Below are positions 1 through 12,400 of a stretch of 64,000 bases of DNA, piece after piece (positions within the stretch are counted from its first letter, which is position 1; the number at the start of each line of letters is the position of its first letter). This DNA is from Lineus longissimus (lineage: Eukaryota; Nemertea; Pilidiophora; Heteronemertea; Lineidae), in contig NC_088309.1 in assembly GCF_910592395.1 (NCBI RefSeq), positions 1,304,501 to 1,368,500 on the forward strand, read 5' to 3'. A model generated the notes under the pieces. The model was not told the DNA's origin and did not search any database. It was given only the letters and a program-made list of their open reading frames with translations. The position numbers were made by a program, and so were the translations under genes.

Positions 1-101
1 TGATGGAAAGTGACAGCCAGAAGCAGTGCTCTTCCTGACAAATTTTATGATGATTCAGAGAGTGTTGTTATGAAACGATTTTGATGACAAAGATGACTTA
101 C

Positions 102-301
102 ATTTTTTCAATCTTGTCCATCCTTCTGGTATCTAATATTGGTATCGTGGTCAAGGGTTTCGCGGTCGTGTTCCGGCATTGAATTATGTTGTCCGTACAT
201 TCACATCTGCCATCTGTGCATGCATCCCCAAAAGCCACGTGGGGTAATAACAAAAGGTACACCTGAACATAGGCAACTTTCCAAAAGAGATTCCATTCCA
301 T
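102..301 (-). CDS. First coding exon of a leucine-rich-repeat protein (partial, runs off left edge)
   Basis: Reading the minus strand from an ATG at 301 gives a hydrophobic signal peptide (start MEWNLFWK, core YLLLLPHVAFG). A short cysteine cluster with C-x-C spacing follows, then a stretch ending LTTIP-ILDTRRMDKI. This is the layout of an LRR N-terminal cap followed by the start of the first repeat, as in LRR receptors and secreted LRR proteins. The exon ends at a GTAAGT donor (96-101) in phase 2, the phase typical between LRR exons of glycoprotein-hormone-type receptors. The rest of the gene lies left of the window, so the class of LRR protein is unknown. An upstream in-frame ATG at 334 is possible, but the second Met gives the better signal peptide. 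The short length is the main weakness of the call. Confidence 0.55.
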
Positions 302-2968
302 TCTGAAAAATCCACCGAAATAACGCAGCGGCACGTTTTATTGATATTTCCTTTTATCGCAATCTCAGATTTTGTCCCAGTACATATCACGCGCTTTTCT
401 TGCAGAAACCGTCAGCTAATATCCACGATTCACCGTCATTAGATTGATCAATTGTCTCAACTATCGGCTGGTTCTGATTGCTCTGATCCTTAACGGAATT
501 CCGGTTGAAATGTTTTTTGTTATATGTCCTTGTTCGAGATCGCATTTCATATACGAGACTAATGTTATGACGCTGTCACATTCAGAACCTGTGAGAATGA
601 CGATTTCCTGTGGCGTCATTGAGACAGTGTCACCTGGTGTTCTCAAGCAGAACCTGTTGTGCAACTCAGTCGGATAAATCTGGGGGAAGCAGCAGAAGAC
701 ACAGGTTATAATCAATAATCGGTAAAGAGTACAGGGTGTCCCTTTCAACACTCGCGCTCTCTCTTTTGATTCAGAAATAAGTGGAATGCATCATCAGTGC
801 CGTCAGAGCACAAACTTTTCCATTGTAAATGTAAATGGTTGATTCCATGCGGCTTTGGGAGGGCGACAGACATGACGCATGTTTCCTTGGAGAAACAACA
901 AAGATACTGTCCCTGGTAGAAGGGTCGCCTGGTTGTTAGCGAAAGATTGTTATGTGGTGGTCGTCTCAGAGCCACTTAGCCATTACATTTCAAACGGATG
1001 GTCAGCACTGAACCGGTGTAGAAGTTTAAAATGTCCTGGGATAGAATGTCCGGGAAACAATGAATTCTATTATGCGCTTTAATCTCTGAGCTATTGGCGG
1101 TCATGGCCTCTATAGAACCAGATAGTGCAATACAATAGGGCCGGACACTTTTTCCAGGGGGACATTTTCTTCTTTTACACCGGCTCTATGATAACACATT
1201 TTAATTCTTGGGCAGACGAGATGACCCACTCGAAAAAAAACCCTTGAAGGACTGAAGAAACTCGATGTGTCCTTTAATATCTATATTTATAACTTTTTAC
1301 AAAAGGAATTTGTTTCTATAGCAATACAAAGAACATTCAATTGTACATTACTCCATTATACATGTCGTTTAATGCTACGAAAGCAAATATTTTCAGCGAA
1401 GTAAAGATATCTATTTCGGAACTCAAAACTTATTTTGTAACGCTACTTTGTTACCATTCCATGTTCCATAGTCGTATGTTAGTGGTAATCTAGACTCGGG
1501 AAAACCCCATGCAAGCACTGCGACTGATCGAGCAGGGTCAGAAATATTTTTGCATCATATTTGGATAATTCAGGATAGCGTTGAGCACATTTCAAACAAA
1601 AGTTAATGTTCAGGTCTGGAAAGAAACGTGGACAATACAGCACAGCAAGCAGACGTACTAGCGTGTGCTTTATATCAGTAGGCCTACTGCTTAAATGTGT
1701 ACCCAATGCGTATTAACAAACAGTAGTGAAATCTCGAAGAAAAAAACTTTGAACAATAAACCCTGCCCTCTGGAAACAGACCGATCACTCGCATTGTTGG
1801 CATGTGTCAGAAAATGAGTTCTGTAACAAATTTTGGTTCCCATTATTCAGACAAGCCATAAGTGTTTGATTAGCTGCTTCTTTCATATTGTTTTTAACAC
1901 CCTGTATAATCCAGTCGTAAAAGACGCCGAAATGATTTTCTAACAGCTTCGTCAACTCCTAACGTGCCTATAGAATATTGATTCATAGCCTATTATATCG
2001 ACTAATGCGAAATTTTAACAAGATATGGATTTAGATAATGCCCTTAGAGTTTTGTAACCGACGTTTTCTTCTTCTTTTTGTCGTGGTAGTATATGAAGTT
2101 TATAGTATATGCGAGGGAGAATGAGCTCAGAAACGTCATATCAGGATTGTCTCAAAAAGCTACCTGTTTTAATGGATATTTACCTTTGCTGTAGGTCCAT
2201 TGATTGAATGTTTAAACTCCAATCTACATGTAACCTTATTGCGACCCATGCATTCTATGTAGAAATTAAAGCATCGAGATTACATCTCTCGACAGCACAT
2301 AGCTTTGAATATAACTCACGAACAACATTTATTAAGTCATCAAGATCGCTTGACTTGAATACAGTTCATTGTGGCATACACGTATGTTCAGGGAAATATA
2401 CTTGTCTCAATGTTATCATTTCGCACAAATTTCTGGAAATCATATTTTTGCCTTCAAGGAACAAGATGGTCGAGACATAATTATGTTGTTTATGCTATAA
2501 TAGTTCCAAACAGACCGCGACTTCTCCAATGCGGATCCTTGAGAAGTTGTACTGCAACATACAGTACGCTAGAACCGTTCATCACATCACATGAAATATA
2601 CTACACCTTTCTACGGGTACCTAAAGAAGAAACATCAAAAAGGTATGAGACGCCCTCCCACAGGAAGCGTTTTCCTCCTAACGAAAATGAGCATCCTCAA
2701 AGTTGAGGATGGGACTTTGATTGCTTTTGCTGCTAGTCCCAGTGCCCGTGCCATTGTCAGATTCCGTTCAAAAGAGTTCTTTTCTGTCCTGAACCACAAC
2801 AATAGGCCACGACGAATGGAGACAGAATCATGCTCAACTCCAAACACAGCTTCAGCTTATCATGTCAAAGTTTGTACAGCGTGCACTCCGTACTCAACAC
2901 AGAAATAATGCCGAAATAAATAAATAGTATTCTTAATGAATTCGAACTTACATGCACAATGAAATGAG
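302..2968. other. Spacer between LRR gene and ADAMTS-like 3' end
   Basis: No gene is supported here. It holds the 5' flank of the LRR gene, a small inverted-repeat element at 1028-1168, and otherwise unique AT-rich sequence. Open frames on both strands (for example 2371-2908) lack domain, splice or codon support. Confidence 0.5.
1028..1168. mobile_element. MITE-like element with 27-28 bp inverted ends
   Basis: The left end (1028-1054) reads AAAATGTCCTGGGAT and continues to a TGTCCGG. The right end (1141-1168) is its imperfect reverse complement, CCGGACAC to GACATTTT. The right-end sequence recurs with flanking sequence at 58004-58040 and, shorter, at 46724-46753, so this is a dispersed family. 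No coding capacity. Confidence 0.5.
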
Positions 2969-2974
2969 TTTATT
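2969..2974 (-). promoter_or_regulatory. Poly(A) signal AATAAA for the ADAMTS-like gene
   Basis: The minus strand carries AATAAA about 315 bases after the stop codon of the ADAMTS-like gene. It is the first perfect hexamer I see downstream on that strand. Confidence 0.45.
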
Positions 2975-3289
2975 GCTATAAATGCTTACTCAAAATAGCA
3001 TGAAATTTATCATGACGAACAACTGTGTGTTTCCGTCCTCAAATGAAACTAACAACCCTTTTCTCCTAGAACCTCGGTGGATTTGCTTTACGCCCAACAC
3101 CATTCTGCTTATGTGTGTCCCGCACATATCAAAATATTCCCAGAGTACCCGAGCTGATTTTCGTAAATCTATGATAGCTCTCACAACATGTGGTAAAGTC
3201 CGTTATTACCGTTGCACAGTCTACCAATATTTCATATATCTGACAAAAAGTCACAGTTGCTGCTCAACTGGTATCGTAGTGTCCTGTAG

Positions 3290-3432
3290 TTATCGTTGTT
3301 TGTGATGTGATTGGTGGTGTCGTTCATGTTTCGTACAAGCCCCGCAGCAAAGCTGTTTGTAGTAGGCATATTTGCAGAGCCTCGCCTGGACAACCATTCG
3401 GCAGTTCCGTATTTGATCTTTGCACCGGGGAT
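3290..3432 (-). CDS. ADAMTSL: ADAMTS-like last exon: PLAC domain and stop
   Basis: It encodes DPRCKDQIRNC, then VVQARLCKYAYYKQLCCGAC: six cysteines with the C-x3-D..C..VV..LC..Y..CC..C pattern of the PLAC (protease and lacunin) domain found at the C terminus of papilins and ADAMTSLs. A basic tail (RHHQSHHKQR) and TAA follow. The acceptor is phase 1 and completes the Asp codon with the G left by the previous exon. The 2.3 kb intron upstream (3433-5732) shows nothing else. Confidence 0.85.
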
Positions 3433-6400
3433 CTGAAATTATCAAAGAAATTGGGTTACTATAGAAAAGAATAGCTCCATTTGTCAGCAAAAATACGGCC
3501 ATCGTGCTCCGATCCTTACTGTATCAAACTCCTCTTACGGGCTCTCTGTTAGAAACGGATAATTGTGCAAACTGTACTCCCAGGTCTGATATCCCGATAG
3601 GAGTCTTGAATGGTTTAGTGTCGTACACATGTACAGATGTACATCATTTGACAATCTGAACGTGTTTCTCGTAATACCTGGTTAAGATCTGGTTTGGAGG
3701 CACTCAAGTTGTGTATCATAAGTGTAACGAAACATTTGTTATCAGTGACAATATTTGTAAAGGCTGTAGTAAGTAGAGCTGAAAACGTGTTAAGATGTCA
3801 ATATATTAAAACCCTCATCTGGCCGAAATTACAGTCTGTTATTTGTCTGATTTATTTTGATATAACATTGACAATACAATTTCATCACTTTTTAATAGTG
3901 CTGTCGGAAACTGCATTGTATATTCAAAACCAAATTACCTGATTAGCTTTAAACTATCATGTACTAAAAACGATCCTTAATCATTAAAGTGCACTTTAGA
4001 TACAAAGATGATTAATTGCAGAACTTATAAATAATGATGGTGGGAGTGGGATTAAAGTAACGAAGACACGGGCGAAGCAAAGTTTGGATAGGAGTCGGGC
4101 AATCTTGAAATAACATACGTTTAGTATAGAATAAATGTAAAGGGCATGTACTGCAACAGCAATAACTGAATGGTGCATGATAGACTGGATTATGGTTTAG
4201 AAATGCTTTTCCACGCGACTTCAGTTAGTCATAGCAAGCGTTGAGAGAGAGGATGCCATTGCGAACAACTCGGCTCTTGATCAATTAACATCCTTGCCAC
4301 GTTTTCATTAGAGGTTCCGTTTAAGAACGACGATATTCTATGTGGTTTCATGAGCGTATTCCTTTATAAAGAATCAGCTGTTGTATGATCCTGCTAAAAT
4401 TAAGTGAGGGAGTGGTGCGATCGTTCAAGACTATAAATGGGTCCAGATCATGAGATGCGGGTGGGGCTGCGTCTATTCATGGGGTAACAGTTTAACAAAC
4501 GTAATGAACATGTTTTTCTTTCCTCTTGTTTGCATCGTGCAAGCATGAACAATTTAACACGCATGCGGTGATGCGAGGCGAGAAACACATCAATTCAAGA
4601 AACCTGGTATAAATGTAGTTTGAACACGTGCATTAATTCCTAAAACAATGTGATCAGGTACCTACTTGCTACCAACTAGGTATAGCGATAGGCCCTCGGT
4701 GCCACTCTTTGTTCGGGTAATGATAAACTCGGACATGGAAGCGCTTGCCCGACTCAACACCAGAGTCGTCTTTCACTTTGATGAGAGTTTTAAAGAAGTA
4801 AGCTTAACGTTTCTCGAAATGTGAATAAAAATTAATCGTAGTTTTGATGAATGTTGAGTGTACTATTCCTTTGGAGAAGGTGATTAAGAAGAATTGAATG
4901 ATATACGGTTTATTTCTCCACAAACGCAAATTCGTCTGATGAATCGTTATGGCGGCGTTATTAAAACACACATGTATATCAAAGGACACCATCCATTAGA
5001 GGTGTGGACCAGTGGGGCAAAAATCAGAAAAGATTTTTCAGAAAAACAAAAAGGAAGCTTAGGTTGTATCTGTATTGTTCACTTTATACTTTTATTCATC
5101 TTGATCTGTCTGCAGGAAGCACTTAACGATTTTGCCTCTGCAATCAAAAGCTTCATATGGCGTACAACTTCGTATCGCTAAAGGTTTGTGTGAACATATT
5201 GTGCAGTGTCCTTTATGAATATATTTCAGCACAGCATTCTGACAGCGAAGCCAAACAGCACAGATGAGATTTTGAAAAGCTTACCATCCGACTATAATCA
5301 TTCTAAAGACTAAATAGATAATCACAATTTTCAGTCACAAACACTTTGCAAAGTATTCAGGTCCAGTATGATCATGCTTGTGAACATCAGGTCGGATACT
5401 TACATGCACCTGTTCGAGACCCAAGCGTGGTTTCAAAGAAAAAAATTCACTGAATTATGCTGAACATTTTGTGCATTCCTTGTCGCAACGCATGGCGATT
5501 CTCCCAGCCGTTCAGACTATTTGACTCTGAAGGCGTATCTCAACAGCCGTTCAACACCGAGCATCATCATGAAATCTCGTGGTTATTTCACTTCGGTTCC
5601 CCACAATATCGACGAGTGCAAGATACACGACTCTAGATGCTTATGTGGAAATTGGCCGTCTATTATCCTTGACAAAGAGGCTTCAACCTCACTCTCATGT
5701 TTTTAAACCAGATTATGGAGAAAAATACCTACCCAATGGTGCCTCTGTTGGACAAGCGCCGTGATTGCAATCCCGTTTAATCGAAGGTTTCTCGGAATTA
5801 TCGCAACTTGTGCTAGGTTTTCTGTCTATTGTCAGACATCTCACCTCACGGCTCACATAACCAACGCCACACGTTCGAGAACACTGCAAATAAAGGATTA
5901 GCCATTGGTAAGCACTTGTGGGCGGTTCGAGTATATATCCCAACAGCAAGATGTCACCATGTCAATGGCTTATGAAAAATGTTTGTGTTGATTAGTTTTC
6001 TTTAGAACATAAAAATCTATTGCCCAGTCGTGAAATATTTCTATGAACCATTCAAGGAACTGTGACTTCTATGCCATCCCGGTATAAGCTTTATAAGTTT
6101 TATTTGTTTGAGACCTCATAGTATCGACTCGAAAGTTTTTCCCCTACCTCAGACCATGCTGACATGTACCACTCTGAACTGCATTCTTTCCTCTCGCATG
6201 ATCTGTCGGTTTCAGGTTTGTCAGCAGCGGGGCATTCATCCTCGCGGGCGATTTGGACCGACTGGCCATATTTCCTCATGCACATCACGTCACGTTTCTG
6301 TGTGCTGTCCTCTCCACACGTGTTTGAACACTATAAGCAAGAAACATTGACGTTATCAAGGAGAATATGGTACATCGGTAGGGAGCCGCTGTCAGGACTG

Positions 6401-9400
6401 GTGTAGCGGTCAAGAGGTCCCGGGTTCGATCCCCACTGTCGGCGTGAGACTGTAGGCAGGTCTCTCTGTCTTACTTGCCTCTCTGCACCCAGGTGTATAA
6501 ATGGGTATCGGTCAGAAATGCACAGATTGTAGCGCTGGTTGAGCAGCTCATCTGTGGTCTACTGAAAAGTTTCAGGACAGACTGGGGTTAAAGTGTAAAG
6601 TCGGATGATAACCTATATCGTAGTTGATATCAGACTATAAACCCTAAACTTTAACTTTAACATCGATATCCACGTCAGCGCTAATTACGCCTAATTACGC
6701 CTAATTACGCCTATGAGGAGTTGCTTTATGCAAATACGTCCAATATTGGAGCCCAAGTCCAAACATAGAGAGGACGAAGAAGAAATGTCAACATATAACA
6801 CTTAGGAAAATATTGCAAAACGTTCATTGGGGAAAATTCGGCCAATACATTTTTTTCTTCTTAAAATGTGTTTTCCAGGTTTTGTTCTTGACAGTCTGTA
6901 AACGATGTTGGATATGTCCCACCGGTATCCTCAACCAAAGTGAAACATACAACTCCTTGAAACCTCCAATACTGCCTATGTTTTCAGAGGAGTACAGCAG
7001 ACAGATGATCGAAAGGGCGTGGGTTCGTGGCTGTGCGGCTCTGTACTCTCTCTGGCTTGACATAATGGCTAAGTTGAGCGCAATATGTGTGTTTCTTGGT
7101 GTCAAATATAAGGGTTCCTGCATAAACTGAGAAATAAAAGTAAAGTGCTTTGAGACGTACTGTATAAAAGCGCTATATAATTAGTTGCATTCCATTTCAG
7201 TTACTTTTCACAGGATTTGAAAAAAACAAAAACTAGAAACAAGAGAAAAAGCTGCAAAGTGCGACATAATGGTACCTACTTTACTCCATGGACCCGTGAA
7301 CCACTGGCCCCCACACTGGCTGTTTCCAAAGCAAGCTCTCGTGTCCTGGGGCTTGTGACTTGCATCACAGTTTCCTGTCCCAGCTGCGCAGTAGACCTTT
7401 CTGTTCAGGGTGCCTGAGCCACAATCTGCAGAGCACTGAAGTAAAAACGAGTTTTATCAACTCAGCCTGCGGTTCACATTAGGAGATGCATATTCTTTAC
7501 AATTCCTTCTCACAATACAAATATTACATATTCATGGGTCGTGACGAGAAAAAAACTTGAAGTCGTGCTATTGCTAGAGTTCTTATAACTACCTCCTATC
7601 TCTCATCTGAGTTTCGGTAATGTCCGCACTGAACTTAGCGTAATGTTGGGTCGAATTCATCTCCATGCTGCAGACCAAAGCCCACATATGGAATGGTTGC
7701 CAATACCACAGATTTTCCTCGGATGGATCGAGAGTTCGGCTTTGCCCGATGGTCCGCAACAGGGAAATCGTGACACCTAAGTGCATTTATCGACACTCGT
7801 TAGCGTTCGATTAGCATTCATGTATCACACTGAATGCCTTTCTAGGCAAAGCAGCGTGATGCGGGGTGTGTGAAATGGCAATGTGGCCCTTGTCGTGCAA
7901 GCTAGTAAGATCAGCTTTACCTGATTTGACCACATGGTGAAGAACCATCCTTCAGCGCATGAGCCCTTATCGCATTTCTCCTCTGTGGCAGCTTTCTGGC
8001 CTTCGCAGTTATGTTCGCTCATCTGAAGGTTCTGTCTGTTGACGCAGACCACGTCCCTGCGTCGCTTTCCTTTGCCGCATCTTACTGAACACTAAAAGTA
8101 GAAGGCGCATCATTATCTCTAGTGTAGGCAAACACAATGTATAGTTCAATATGACTCTTGCACTGACAAATCAAAGAATGGCTTCATTGTACTTCATTAA
8201 TTCATAGTTTACCACAAGTATTACCAGAACAGTGTTACCGCAAATAAATTTGTGGCCTCATCCTGTCTTCAACAACACGTTCAAAGGTTGTAAGAGTCCA
8301 AATAGCTCTTATATATGTCAGTCCCAGAGACTATACGTTTTAAAATGTTTTCCATCTCTAGAAGACGATTGTACGTTTCCGCGATGATTAAGACTTGCTC
8401 TCTAAGGTTACCAGTCACGTTGCAAGGCAGAGTACGCCATGCTCCCACCTAAACGTGTAATGAAGATGAAAGGGCACTCGGCCAAAACAGATCCGCACCA
8501 AAATTAGCTCCACGCTTACGACTCCTATTCGGACAGTCGATCATACGTGTTGACTTCAACTCCATACGCCAAGGGCACTAGTACTTACCTGTCCCCAGTC
8601 CCCAACCTTCCACTCAAAACAAGGGTCGTTCTCGCACGTCTTCTGAGATATCGGCCTCTTCTCAATAGGACATCTACTGCCAGAAACAGCAACGGATGAG
8701 ACGGCGGAGTACCTCTGGCGGCAGCTCACTTTCCTGACCTTCTCTCCTTTTCCACACGTCACACTGCAGCTGCTCCAGTCTTCCACCTCCCAGCTAGAAA
8801 ATCAAGCACAGTCTCATATAATCTTCTTTATTTATCCAGCAGGGGCCAGTCTTCATTTTAACATTGGTGCGTCAAATTATACCAGTTCTGGGTCACGTTG
8901 GACTCGCCAGAACTCGTTGTCTAGGGCATGGCTAAGTCGTGGGCATGGGTTCGGCTCCTGGTTGATTAACGTCTTAATTTGATTGAGAGACGTTGGGGTT
9001 TCAGATTTCCTTCTACATTACGTTTTTAATCAAACAGTATTGTTTATTGAGCTAATAATGTCGTAGTTTACGCTCAGCTCTCATAGTTTATATACCTTTG
9101 TACGTTCTTGGTTGTTCAAAAAGGTCTGATATCTGTCTAATACTAACCTTGGCGGACAGGGATTAGCATTGCAAGTAAGGGTTCGAACCGCTGGTTTCGT
9201 ACGCGAGTCGCAGTTATCATTCGTAACAACCGCGAGAGATTGACGAAGTACACATACAATCACCGTTTGCTGTGTCCCTGAAAAAAACAAAACCATCAGT
9301 CATCATCAAAGACAGTACTCATGCACTTACGCTGAACTTCATTCAGCTAAGAGTGACATACATTCAGCTCGTGGGCTTGATGTTGTGGTAATATCGGTAT

Positions 9401-12400
9401 CGGCGTATTAGAGTCATAATAAACTGAAACAGAATCTTGACTCACCTCCTCCACAAGGTGCAGAGCAGTTTGTAAATCTTGAGACTTTCCATTCGTAAGC
9501 AAAATTGGTCCTCGAACTTGAGCCACCGGGGTATTTGCCTGGTTGCACGTACTGATTGCCAGGGTAGTAACCGTTTCTGGAAGGTACCTGCTTTCTGGGG
9601 TCGATCTGGTCCTTTACAAGTCGTACCTGAATATAAGTGATAACACCGATTCCTTAATCAATCTAAGAATGCAGCGTTGTTAGATTAGAGCTTCATTGCT
9701 CTCCATAAATGTGTGACAGTGAGCATTTAAAACGGCCCAGAAACTTCTGAGCGGATATGAGGTCGCATATGAATGAACTGATAGATGGCGAATCGAGCGC
9801 CTGTATGTGTCTCATCCTCTGAAGAACAGTGAAAAATCTGTCGATCACTTTCTCTAAATCATGGCAACCTAAATCAATCTTACCCCGGTACTGCTGCTAC
9901 CACCTTGGGCCTTTGTGTTGGGTCTGTATCCACCTCTTCCTGAATCCGTATTCTGATAGCTTGGATCCACCACTTTTCCTTGGTCGACCCTGCCTTCAAA
10001 GCTGGATGTGCCTGTCCGGGCGCTGTCTGATGGCTCATATTTGACTGGGGTTTTGCTTGAACTGCAAGAAAGGTAAGGTATTACTGACCTTTTGCTAATA
10101 GACTCATGGCGACATAGGAATATTTAGTGCAGCACTTCATTAACAGTCGGTTACAATCAGGAAAACGATAGCCATATACTATAAAGAATTGGACCCTGTA
10201 AGGTCAAGGCGACATGTTTGCTTGTGTTCTTGTGTTTATTGATTCTTCTGTTAAATTTCCGATCACACATTAAGGAACGAATGCTTTCACACCATAATCA
10301 TTATCTCCAAAGGGCGCAGGGACCAACCGAGTCATCCTAATCGAGATCTCAATGAATATGTGTTTTATTGTCACTGGTACACTGAAACAATCATCCTTGT
10401 ACCTCCTCCTCATCATCAGACTCATGATCACGATAATATGATCTTCCCTACCTTATCCTCTCGCAGGGATTGCATTTTGCCAAGTTAAGCAAACGATAAA
10501 CATGTAATTTACTTTTGGTAAGTGTAATATCTCACAACTCACCCTGCTCCCTGTTTCTGGACAGGAATGGTATATTCATACTTTATCCCCGGGTTGCGCT
10601 GCTGGTAGAGTATCTGCAGTTTCACTGGCTCCGTCACCGGGCCCTTGGCCGCAACGTTTTCCTGATAGCCGCTCTTGGGGTTAGTCGGCCGCATGTATTT
10701 GAAGACTGTGCCCGCTGCTGGGTACTCCCCGCTCCAGTCTATTCCCCAGTTACCATTGAAGAGGTACTGCTTGTTACTCGGCGTCTGAAGGGCTGAAATA
10801 ATTTGGGAGTTTCGTTGAGAGCCAAAAAAGGACAAATCATGGGACGAAAAGAAATGTGGCGGGGATCCATAGGCCCTACAGCACATGTCTATTCCGTGGG
10901 TGGGTGACATGTCCAGAACAAGGATTGCTTATGTAGATTTGACATTGACGGGCAAAATTCCCCTATCAAGGCTGTTGTGTGTGAGACTAGTGCGATGACG
11001 TGGCATTGGCAGGGGCAGAGGAACAGACTTTTAGCAGTGCTTCTAGAAGTACGCAAAAGTTTTATAATATCAAGTTATTAAACCATACCATTCGAAACTA
11101 TGATTATTATATTGTTCCTCAAGTGTGCCCACATACCAGACTTACCTAAGTAATTCCTGCTGTAAGCCAACTCGCTGATGTTGATATTGCACGCACCAGC
11201 GGGTATGGTGGCAATGTCATTGTAGCCAAACTTCATGGTAGGCCGGGTGAAGATCCCTGAGATTATTTTACACGTCGTGCTGTCCCCTCCACAGATGCCA
11301 CACTTGTCCTCCACCTTGCTCGAGCCAAGGACACCATCGCAACCAACGCTCTGAAAGACATTAAAAGACAACGTTTGAGATGATATAGGAACAGTCGTTA
11401 TTTTTTTTTGGGGGGGGGGGCTGTTTTGTTTTGTTCCACGGACACTTTACAGAAGGGAGTGATCCCACGACACGGCCAATGTAACTTAGTAATCTGCGTC
11501 CTCCTGGAAAAGGTATCCTCCCTATAGCTTTCACCTGATGATGTTTTGAGGTTTAGAGACTAATGGCCTTAGATAAAATGAAACTGAGTGACATGTTTTG
11601 TTCCACGGACACTTTGCAGTGCAGTCATTATTCACGGAAATATGCGATGGGACCTGGCATAATATAATAGGCCGGGTCTATTTGGCAAGCCGCTCGCCGA
11701 ACAGGCATCTTTTTTTGTCCTGTTTGGAGAGCCGCTTGCCAAACAGCACTAAAAAGCCACCCTGTTCGGCCAGCCGGGCTTGCCAAACAGGTAAAAAATC
11801 TACCCTGTTTGGCGAGCTGGAGACTTTACTTTAATATTAATGAGTTCGGCTCTCCATTCAGGACAAGAAAAAGTCGCTGTTTGGTAAGCCGGGCTTGCCA
11901 AGTAGTCACTTTCAATATAATATCTGTTCATCAGTTTACATAACGACATTGTTGAGGTTTTAACATGTCGTCATATTGAGGATTCTCGAATTCAACTTGG
12001 AATTTCAAACGTTGAACGAATGAACAAGTGGCTTTAATGACAACGTGGTTATCATGTTGTAGGATAACCAACCAGATCACTGAACAAGCATGTCAAGTAT
12101 ATCACACTTGAGATAAATGGCTAATGAGTGATTAGTATTGGATAAGCCAATAATCTTCAATAATCATTTGGCAGGTCAATAACACTATAGAAGACTGATA
12201 TGCCATACATGTACAACATCAAATACAGTCTAAAAAGACTCGCTCATTCAATACTGACAACATCAAATGCATTTTTGGCGACATGTATATGGTGTATCGC
12301 TACAGTTATTCGAAATTTGAGAAAAGCTTGTATGCATTTCGTTCGTACGGGAACAGAATGCCGTAAAGCGCACGAATGCTTGTAGCAGACCTCAGAAAAT

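Noticed and set aside
461-751. 96-codon minus-strand frame with signal-like start and cysteines
   Set aside because: The hydrophobic start is a pyrimidine tract before a CAG, so it may be an acceptor. The downstream segment fits no domain I know and no partner exon could be joined. Not enough to call a gene.
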